This document shows, piece by piece, positions 58,142 to 64,000 of a stretch of DNA of 64,000 nucleotides. The stretch comes from Carnobacterium gallinarum DSM 4847 (GTDB lineage: Bacteria; Bacillota; Bacilli; Lactobacillales; Carnobacteriaceae). Every line of letters begins with the position of its first letter. Position 1 is the stretch's first letter. The DNA is taken from NCBI RefSeq assembly GCF_000744375.1, contig NZ_JQLU01000005.1, positions 1,612,001-1,676,000 of the forward strand, in the 5' to 3' direction. The notes below the pieces were generated by a model. It worked only from the letters and a program-made list of their open reading frames with translations. It was not told the DNA's origin and made no database searches. The position numbers and the translations under genes were made by a program.

Positions 58142-59602
58142 ATGGAAGCGTTAAATGAAAAAAGAGGGAACAAAAGTAAAGAATCGACAAAAGTTTCAAC
58201 TAAGGTTCGGGCCCAGAAAGTTGGAACATTTTTAAGTAATATGGTTATTCCAAATATTGGAGCATTTATCTCATGGGGGTTATTAACAGCCTTATTTATT
58301 CCAAAGGGCTACTTTCCAAATGAATCATTAGCACAAATGGTTTCACCTATGATTACCTATTTATTGCCATTATTGATTGGATATACAGGTGGAAAAATGA
58401 TTGCAGGACATCGCGGTGGCGTTATTGGAGCAGTTGCTTCGATGGGGGTTATTGTTGGTACCGATGTACCTATGTTTATTGGTGCGATGATTATGGGACC
58501 TATTGCGGGTTGGTCAATTAAGAAATTCGATGATACTTTCCAATCAAAAATTAGAGTTGGATTTGAGATGTTAGTTAATAATTTCTCAAGTGGAATTATC
58601 GGTTTTACTTTAGCAATTCTGGGTTATTTAGCAATTGGACCGTTGGTTACGTCAGTGATGAAAGTACTAAGTAGTGGTATTGAATTTATGATTAATGCAA
58701 ATCTATTGCCTTTGGTAAATGTTTTTACAGAACCGGGGAAAGTTATTTTCTTGAATAATGCAATTAATCATGGTATTTTAGGACCTTTAGGAGTGGAACA
58801 AGCAGCTGAAACAGGTAAGTCAGTATTATTCATCTTATCTGCTAACCCTGGACCTGGTTTTGGTGTATTATTAGCTTATATGCTATTTGGCAAAGGAACA
58901 GCTAAAGCTTCTGCACCAGGAGCAGCGATTATTCAATTCATTGGTGGAATACATGAACTTTATTTCCCATATGTCTTAATGAAACCTTTGATGATTTTAG
59001 CAGTAATAGCTGGTGGTGTGGCAGGTACATTTACGTTTACAATTCTAGATACAGGATTAGTAGCAACGGCTTCTCCAGGTTCGATTATTTCCGTTATAGC
59101 GATGACACCTAAAGGAGAGTATTTGCAGATTTTGGCTGGTGTATCAGCTTCGATTGCAGCTTCATTCGTTGTCGCAATGTTAATCTTAAAGGCTGATCGT
59201 AGTACAACAGAAGAGGATTTTGAAAGCAATGTTGAAAAAATGCAAGCGATGAAAGCTGAATCAAAAGGAAAAGAAGTGAAAACTACATTAGTTTCTGCTA
59301 ATGATGAATTATCTGCTGACACTGTCAAACGAATTATTTTTGCTTGTGACGCAGGAATGGGATCCAGTGCAATGGGCGCATCTATCTTGCGAAATAAAGT
59401 TAAAAAAGCTGGTTTAGATATAGCTGTTACCAATTCAGCCATTAGTAATCTGACGGATGAAGTTGGAACTTTAATTGTTACGCAAATCGAGCTAGCGCCA
59501 AGAGCATTAGAAAAAACACCAAGTGGGCTTCATGAAACTGTAGATAATTTCTTAAGTAGTCCTAAATATGATGAAATTGTTAGCAAATTAAGTGAATCGT
59601 AA
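58142..59602 (+). CDS. mtlA: PTS mannitol transporter subunit IICB
   Basis: The 486-residue protein has the IIC membrane domain (about 25-345; MVIPNIGAFISWGLLTALFI and the HGILGPLG and GGIHELYFPYVLM motifs) and a C-terminal IIB domain with the phosphocysteine in FACDAGMGSSAMGA (about 398-411). The IIA domain is separate (mtlF). It imports and phosphorylates mannitol to mannitol-1-phosphate. The ATG follows AAGGAGG. Confidence 0.94.
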   Translation: MEALNEKRGNKSKESTKVSTKVRAQKVGTFLSNMVIPNIGAFISWGLLTALFIPKGYFPNESLAQMVSPMITYLLPLLIGYTGGKMIAGHRGGVIGAVASMGVIVGTDVPMFIGAMIMGPIAGWSIKKFDDTFQSKIRVGFEMLVNNFSSGIIGFTLAILGYLAIGPLVTSVMKVLSSGIEFMINANLLPLVNVFTEPGKVIFLNNAINHGILGPLGVEQAAETGKSVLFILSANPGPGFGVLLAYMLFGKGTAKASAPGAAIIQFIGGIHELYFPYVLMKPLMILAVIAGGVAGTFTFTILDTGLVATASPGSIISVIAMTPKGEYLQILAGVSASIAASFVVAMLILKADRSTTEEDFESNVEKMQAMKAESKGKEVKTTLVSANDELSADTVKRIIFACDAGMGSSAMGASILRNKVKKAGLDIAVTNSAISNLTDEVGTLIVTQIELAPRALEKTPSGLHETVDNFLSSPKYDEIVSKLSES

Positions 59603-59623
59603 CTAGAAAATGAGGTGAAATCA

Positions 59624-61708
59624 GTGTATTTCTCAGTTAGAGAAAAGCAATTACTAGAATTATTACTTTTAAATCAACATGGGGTGACTTTAGAAACCTT
59701 GATGCGAGAACTAGGAGTGAGTAAGCGAACTATCTATCGTGAAATTGCAACAATTGAAGATACACTTGTTCGCTATCATTTGAGACTAAATAAAAAATTA
59801 AGTAGTGGATTTTATTTGGAAGGTGAAATAGCCGATATCGCTCATTTGAAAAAAGAGTTGTATCAAACAGTCCAAATAATGAACAGTCGTGAACGACAAA
59901 GTTATTTAACTTGCTTACTGTTGCTGACTCAGAATCAAGAAAAGTTATCTGGGTTAGCAATGGATTTGAATGTAAGTGTAGGAACAATAACGTCAGATTT
60001 AACTAGAATTGCTCAAATTATTAGCGAATTTCAAATGACTCTTCATCGCGGTAAAGGTAAGTCTGTTATGATTACTGGAGACGAAGAATCGTTAAGGCTA
60101 TTGGTAAGTGGACTGATTACTAGTGAACTTAATGACTATGAATTTTTAGAAATGTTGGGACATGTAGACGAAGAAAATTATAACCAGCAAAGTAAGACGA
60201 TGCCATTTTTAAATTTGCTGGATGAGGGCATGTTAGTTTTTGCTACGAAAGTTACGCTTGATAGTCAACAAACTTTTGTTGGGGAAATTACGGATACAGG
60301 ACTAAAGCAGTTTATTATTATTTTGACATTAAGTTTAATGCGTATAAAGGCAGGTTATTCACTTCAATCAATGAAGACAGCTGCTAAAGAATTAGTTCCA
60401 TTTTCTAAAGCGATTGGTGAATTTATAGCAGAGCAAGTAAATGAACAAACGAACCTTGAATTAAATCAAATTGAAAAAGAGTTTTTATGTAGAAGTATCA
60501 ATGGTGCGCGTTTTTTTTCTAAGAAGTCATTATTTTCAGATGAGTATGATTTTGAATTAGTTTATCAAGTAAAGCAGTTAATTCGTTTGGTCTCTGACGG
60601 GGTTGAATGGGATTTTACAAAAGATTATACATTATTTAATGGTTTATTGACCCATATTGGATCTTCGTTAATTCGTACGTTAACGCCAGTACATCAAAGC
60701 ACAGATAATTTATTAGCTAGTATCAGAGAACGTTATCCTCGAATTTATGATAGTGTGATGTCAAGCTTGTGGTCGGTATTTCCCAAAAATTATTTTTCAG
60801 AGAATGATCGAATTTATCTAGTGATTCATTTTGCTTCTTCATTGGAAAATAACCAAGTTCTTCATGAGCTAAAAACGTTGGTAATCTGTTCAAGTGGAAT
60901 TGGGACATCTAAAATGTTAGAAAATCGTTTGTATAAAAACTTTCCAGAAATGAAAGAAATCGATGTTATCCCATTATCACAAATTCAAAATCAAGATTTA
61001 ACCAAATTTGATTTTATTTTTTCGACGATTGTTTTACCGGGATTTACTAGTCAGTATCAGTTGATCACACCTCTACTTTTAAAAGAAGAAGTTCAAGTGA
61101 TTCGGACTTTAATTGAGGAGAACAACATCCGAATGAAGCAGCATAAAAAGAATGTGCCGCTAGAAACAGCTGTTGGAGAGAGAAAACCAGTTAAAGCATT
61201 ACAGGATATGTACGATTTAACGAGCAAAGCTTTACATCTTGTAGAGATGATGTCGATTATTCCAGCCTTGGAGGATACTGTGGAAGAGGTTTTGGTGACT
61301 ATTTGTCAACGACTTGAAGAAGCAGGGATTTTAACAAATGGAACTGAAATTCAGCAGCAATTATTAAAGCGAATGACGTTAGCCCCAATCGGATTGCCAA
61401 ATACAAAAATGGCTTTATTTCATACAAGTAGTCCTTTTGTGATGAAAAGTTATTTTGGTATCTACCAATTACAACAGCCGATAGAAATTATGGGAATTGA
61501 TCATGTGCCTATCAAAATGGAACGAATATTATTAATGTTAGCACCAAAGCCGCTGCCATTAATCGACCAAGAATTATTGGGCTTGATTAGTAGCACGCTG
61601 ATTGAAGATGAAAAGAATATGAAATTGTTTGATGAAGGAATAGAAAGTGCAATTCGTGAAAAATTAGAACGAATATTCAGTCGCTATATTCAAGAAAAAT
61701 TAAGATAA
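59624..61708 (+). CDS. mtlR: Mannitol operon activator MtlR (PRD-containing)
   Basis: The 694-residue regulator has an N-terminal helix-turn-helix (VTLETLMRELGVSKRTIYRE), a second winged helix, two PRD domains (about 185-400), a IIB-like domain (LVICSSGIGTSKML) and a IIA-like domain at the end (MALFHTSSPFV with the phospho-histidine). Phosphorylation by HPr and the mannitol enzymes should set its activity. GTG 59624 follows TGAGGTG by 6 bases; GTG 59615 overlaps that site. Confidence 0.92.
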   Translation: MYFSVREKQLLELLLLNQHGVTLETLMRELGVSKRTIYREIATIEDTLVRYHLRLNKKLSSGFYLEGEIADIAHLKKELYQTVQIMNSRERQSYLTCLLLLTQNQEKLSGLAMDLNVSVGTITSDLTRIAQIISEFQMTLHRGKGKSVMITGDEESLRLLVSGLITSELNDYEFLEMLGHVDEENYNQQSKTMPFLNLLDEGMLVFATKVTLDSQQTFVGEITDTGLKQFIIILTLSLMRIKAGYSLQSMKTAAKELVPFSKAIGEFIAEQVNEQTNLELNQIEKEFLCRSINGARFFSKKSLFSDEYDFELVYQVKQLIRLVSDGVEWDFTKDYTLFNGLLTHIGSSLIRTLTPVHQSTDNLLASIRERYPRIYDSVMSSLWSVFPKNYFSENDRIYLVIHFASSLENNQVLHELKTLVICSSGIGTSKMLENRLYKNFPEMKEIDVIPLSQIQNQDLTKFDFIFSTIVLPGFTSQYQLITPLLLKEEVQVIRTLIEENNIRMKQHKKNVPLETAVGERKPVKALQDMYDLTSKALHLVEMMSIIPALEDTVEEVLVTICQRLEEAGILTNGTEIQQQLLKRMTLAPIGLPNTKMALFHTSSPFVMKSYFGIYQLQQPIEIMGIDHVPIKMERILLMLAPKPLPLIDQELLGLISSTLIEDEKNMKLFDEGIESAIREKLERIFSRYIQEKLR

Positions 61709-61721
61709 GGAGTGGAAAAAG

Positions 61722-62165
61722 ATGACTATGATTCATACAAATACAATTCGTTTAGGTGCTGAGTTTAAGACAAAGGAAGAAGCTATACGTGCTACTGGAG
61801 AACTTTTGGTAGCAGCTGGAGCAGTTGAGGAAAGTTATATCCAAAGTATGTTAGAAAGAGAGGAAACCGTTTCTACGTATATGGGAAACTTTATTGCGAT
61901 TCCTCATGGCACAGATGCATCAAAAGGCACAATTAAAAAAACGATGATTTCAATTGTAGTGGTTCCTGAAGGGATTGATTTTTCAGATATTCCCGATGAG
62001 AAGAAAGTTTTTGTATTATTTGGAATAGCTGGAATTGGGGATGAACATTTGGACTTGCTTTCTAAAATTGCGATTTTCTGTTCAGAAATGAGTAATGTCG
62101 AGCAATTAATTTTGGCAGAAACACCCGAAGCAGTTATTGCGTTATTAGAAAATATCGAAGATTAG
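61722..62165 (+). CDS. mtlF: PTS mannitol transporter subunit IIA
   Basis: The 147-residue protein is a fructose/mannitol IIA domain with the phospho-histidine in FIAIPHGTDASKG (about residue 65). It passes phosphate from HPr to MtlA. It is followed directly by a terminator; mannitol-1-phosphate dehydrogenase (mtlD), which normally comes next, is missing. Confidence 0.94.
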   Translation: MTMIHTNTIRLGAEFKTKEEAIRATGELLVAAGAVEESYIQSMLEREETVSTYMGNFIAIPHGTDASKGTIKKTMISIVVVPEGIDFSDIPDEKKVFVLFGIAGIGDEHLDLLSKIAIFCSEMSNVEQLILAETPEAVIALLENIED

Positions 62166-62191
62166 TTATCTGTCGTGTTAAAAAATTGTTT

Positions 62192-62236
62192 AAACAAGCA
62201 TGAAATCCACTTTATAATTGATTTCATGCTTGTTTT
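62192..62236 (+). terminator. Terminator of the mtl operon
   Basis: Perfect 16-base arms, AAACAAGCATGAAATC (62192-62207) and GATTTCATGCTTGTTT (62220-62235), followed by T. Confidence 0.92.
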
Positions 62237-62340
62237 AATTTAAATAGTATCTTATCGAAACATATTATTAGTAAAATAATTATGTTATAATTTATAAAAG
62301 CTAATATCAGGACGATACATTTAAATTGGAGATGATAATA

Positions 62341-62514
62341 ATGAAGCGATATTCTTTTAGTGCACTTATACTTATTTTATTTTTTGCTCTGTTTTTAGGG
62401 GCATGCAGTAAAAAAAAAGAGAACAACATAGAAAAACATGACGCGCCTGTTGGAGATTTATATATTGAGGACCCTAATCAAGAAATTATCGAACCAGAAG
62501 AACCTGGAAGCTAA
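62341..62514 (+). CDS. Small lipoprotein of unknown function
   Basis: The 57-residue protein has a lipoprotein signal peptide (YSFSALILILFFALF) with the lipobox LGAC (Cys near residue 22), then a short charged, acidic tail rich in Glu, Asp and Pro. ATG 62341 follows GGAG by 9 bases. An extended -10 (TGTTATAAT, to 62291) lies upstream. No family is recognised. It is convergent with the ChW-repeat gene. Confidence 0.75.
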   Translation: MKRYSFSALILILFFALFLGACSKKKENNIEKHDAPVGDLYIEDPNQEIIEPEEPGS

Positions 62515-62528
62515 AAGTTTATATATCG

Positions 62529-63176
62529 TTAGCTTAAGTAAGTTAAATACACTTGGATAGCCTCTATTTTTCTATTTTCTTTAGTCGTACCAGCTACTGC
62601 ACCATTTCCAACAAGAGGTAACCAGCCTTTACCAGCAACATGAACTCTATATCTTACACCATATCTTGTTGCGTAGGCCCCGGTTAGTTGGATCGTAATG
62701 GCTTCTAATTGCTTTGAAAAGCCAACTGTTCCAGCTGTTGCGCCATTTTTTGCATCAGGATACATCCAACCAATATCTTGTACATGAACTTGATATTTAA
62801 TACCTGATAATCTTGATGAACCTTGTTTAAGCCATACCTTGATTGCTTCCATGCGTAGTGATTGTCCTGTTGTTCCGATTGCAGATGTAGCAGAAGCGTC
62901 TAATTCACCAGTCCAACCATAATTTTGTATATGAGCTTGATAGCTTATACTAACCTTAGCAGCTCTAGTTGAGGTAGGAGGATACAGTGATTCTCCTTCA
63001 GGCAAACTATTTTCTAATTCTTGTATATCAATAATTGCATTAGTAGATAATAGAATATTTGAATCAACGGGTATCGTTATTACAGTAATAGTATCGATAT
63101 CTTCTGCATATACTTGATTTTTTAAAATTAGCACTCCAAATAAAACCGTTACTATTAAAAGTAAACTCTTTTTCAT
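62529..63176 (-). CDS. Secreted ChW-repeat protein
   Basis: The 215-residue protein has a signal peptide (MKKSLLLIVTVLFGVLIL, cut near VYA) and three clostridial hydrophobic (ChW) repeats. Each has the pattern of a beta strand with Y-x-A/V-H-V/I, a G-W pair and a closing (L/K)EAI: YQAHIQNYGWTG, YQVHVQDIGWMY, YRVHVAGKGWLP. Such repeats bind carbohydrates or the cell surface in Clostridium and some lactic acid bacteria. No enzyme domain is present. Its own promoter is clear. Confidence 0.88.
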   Translation of the reverse strand: MKKSLLLIVTVLFGVLILKNQVYAEDIDTITVITIPVDSNILLSTNAIIDIQELENSLPEGESLYPPTSTRAAKVSISYQAHIQNYGWTGELDASATSAIGTTGQSLRMEAIKVWLKQGSSRLSGIKYQVHVQDIGWMYPDAKNGATAGTVGFSKQLEAITIQLTGAYATRYGVRYRVHVAGKGWLPLVGNGAVAGTTKENRKIEAIQVYLTYLS

Positions 63177-63219
63177 TTTATCAGCTCCATTTTCATCATT
63201 ATTAAAAATGTTTTAATTA

Positions 63220-63248
63220 AGTATAAACAAAATTAAATTTAATTACAA
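63220..63248 (-). promoter_or_regulatory. Promoter of the ChW-repeat gene
   Basis: On the minus strand, TTGTAA (63243-63248) and TATACT (63220-63225) are 17 bases apart and lie about 45 bases before the gene. Confidence 0.7.
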
Positions 63249-63320
63249 GTGTGTTTTTTTATCTCGGATAGCATTTTCCAAAAAGCAAGCGCTACAATAA
63301 AATCAATAACCATTTTCTTC

Positions 63321-63382
63321 TATAATATAGTTAAATATTGATGGATTAAGAGCAAAGGATATTGCATCCGAGGCTCTTTTTT
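63321..63382 (+). promoter_or_regulatory. Short leader with terminator before ecfA1
   Basis: TATAAT (63321-63326) is a good -10 with a weak -35. About 20 bases later a stem forms: AAGAGC (63348-63353) with GCTCTT (63373-63378), and inside it GGAT with ATCC. Six T (63377-63382) follow. The order promoter, terminator, gene suggests attenuation of ecfA1. Confidence 0.6.
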
Positions 63383-63430
63383 GATAATCTTAAGGGGATT
63401 GAATTGAGAAGGAACACGGAGGTTTGTTCA

Positions 63431-64000
63431 GTGGAAAAAATTATAACATTAAGTGATATATCATATAAATATCACCCGGATGCTGAAAAATTAGCGATTG
63501 ATAAAGTCAATCTTGAGATTGAAGCAGGTGAATGGGTGGCGATTATTGGACATAACGGCTCTGGAAAATCGACCTTGGCAAAAACAATCAATGGATTATT
63601 AGCACCAACTAATGGAACAGTCACAGTTGGCGGTCATATTTTAACAGAAGAATCAGTTTGGGATATTCGTCGAATGGTTGGAATGGTTTTTCAAAATCCA
63701 GACAATCAATTTGTAGGATCAACAGTGCAAGATGACGTTGCTTTTGGTCTGGAAAATATTGGAATTCCTCGTGATGAGATGATTGAACGTGTGACGAATG
63801 CCATTGAAAAAGTAAAAATGTCAGAATTCCTTGAAAAAGAACCAGCTAGACTTTCTGGCGGTCAAAAGCAGCGTGTTGCCATTGCAGGTGTAGTCGCATT
63901 GAAACCAAATATTATTATTTTAGATGAAGCGACAAGTATGTTGGATCCCCAAGGGCGTGCCGAAGTATTGGCGACAGTCCATGAAATCAAAGAGGAAGCG
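63431..64000 (+). CDS. ecfA1: Energy-coupling factor transporter ATPase EcfA1 (partial)
   Basis: The first 190 residues of an ECF ATPase are present, and the gene runs off the window. Walker A is GHNGSGKST (about 38-46), the Q-loop is VFQNPDNQF, the signature LSGGQKQR, and Walker [13 protein letters not shown]. With EcfA2 and EcfT it drives uptake of vitamins and metals through exchangeable S components. GTG 63431 follows CGGAGG by 8 bases. In relatives it follows rplQ directly; here the mtl block separates them. Confidence 0.93.
   Translation, partial: MEKIITLSDISYKYHPDAEKLAIDKVNLEIEAGEWVAIIGHNGSGKSTLAKTINGLLAPTNGTVTVGGHILTEESVWDIRRMVGMVFQNPDNQFVGSTVQDDVAFGLENIGIPRDEMIERVTNAIEKVKMSEFLEKEPARLSGGQKQRVAIAGVVALKPNIIILDEATSMLDPQGRAEVLATVHEIKEEA

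Overview
The window is chromosomal DNA of a low-GC Gram-positive bacterium of the order Lactobacillales, most like Enterococcus, Vagococcus or Carnobacterium. The reasons are the AT-rich composition, strong AGGAGG ribosome binding sites, a fused DUF969/DUF979/pcp operon, the adk-infA junction without map, the mtlA-mtlR-mtlF order, and core proteins (RpoB, RpoC, EF-Tu) of enterococcal type. I cannot fix the genus without a search.

Most of the window is the large conserved transcription and translation region. From left to right it carries yacP/rae1 and sigH; rpmG-secE-nusG; rplK-rplA; rplJ-rplL; rpoB-rpoC; rpsL-rpsG-fusA-tuf; and the fused S10-spc-alpha cluster from rpsJ to rplQ. The window ends inside ecfA1.

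Accessory blocks sit between these core operons. (1) 1573-6637: a partial flavin-based extracellular electron transfer (FLEET/EET) locus (dmkB, eetB, eetA, ndh2, dmkA) between sigH and rpmG. Its dmkA has lost its 5' end and abuts ndh2. (2) 7953-8879: a secreted DUF915 alpha/beta hydrolase. (3) 11656-18350: a small unknown protein, a LacI-type regulator, an HxlR regulator without a standard start codon facing an aldo-keto reductase and an SDR, an XPD-like helicase with an N-terminal nuclease, and an RsmC-like methyltransferase. (4) 18544-21335: DUF969, DUF979, pyroglutamyl peptidase and gamma-glutamylcyclotransferase, an apparent pyroglutamate module. (5) 29529-36328: an AraC regulator with a degenerate GH39-like domain, followed by an MFS transporter, a two-subunit serine dehydratase and an AbgB-like M20 amidohydrolase. 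(6) A lone prepilin peptidase on the minus strand, and ilvE. (7) 58142-63176: a mannitol PTS operon without mtlD, a tiny lipoprotein and a secreted ChW-repeat protein, placed between rplQ and ecfA1.

Regulatory structure is rich. There are an L10 leader, two L1-type mRNA binding elements, strong sigma-A promoters before rpmG, rplK, rplJ, rpoB, rpsL, rpsJ and mtlA, a near-consensus cre site before the MFS-sda operon, and about sixteen intrinsic terminators. No tRNA, rRNA, CRISPR array, insertion sequence or prophage was seen.
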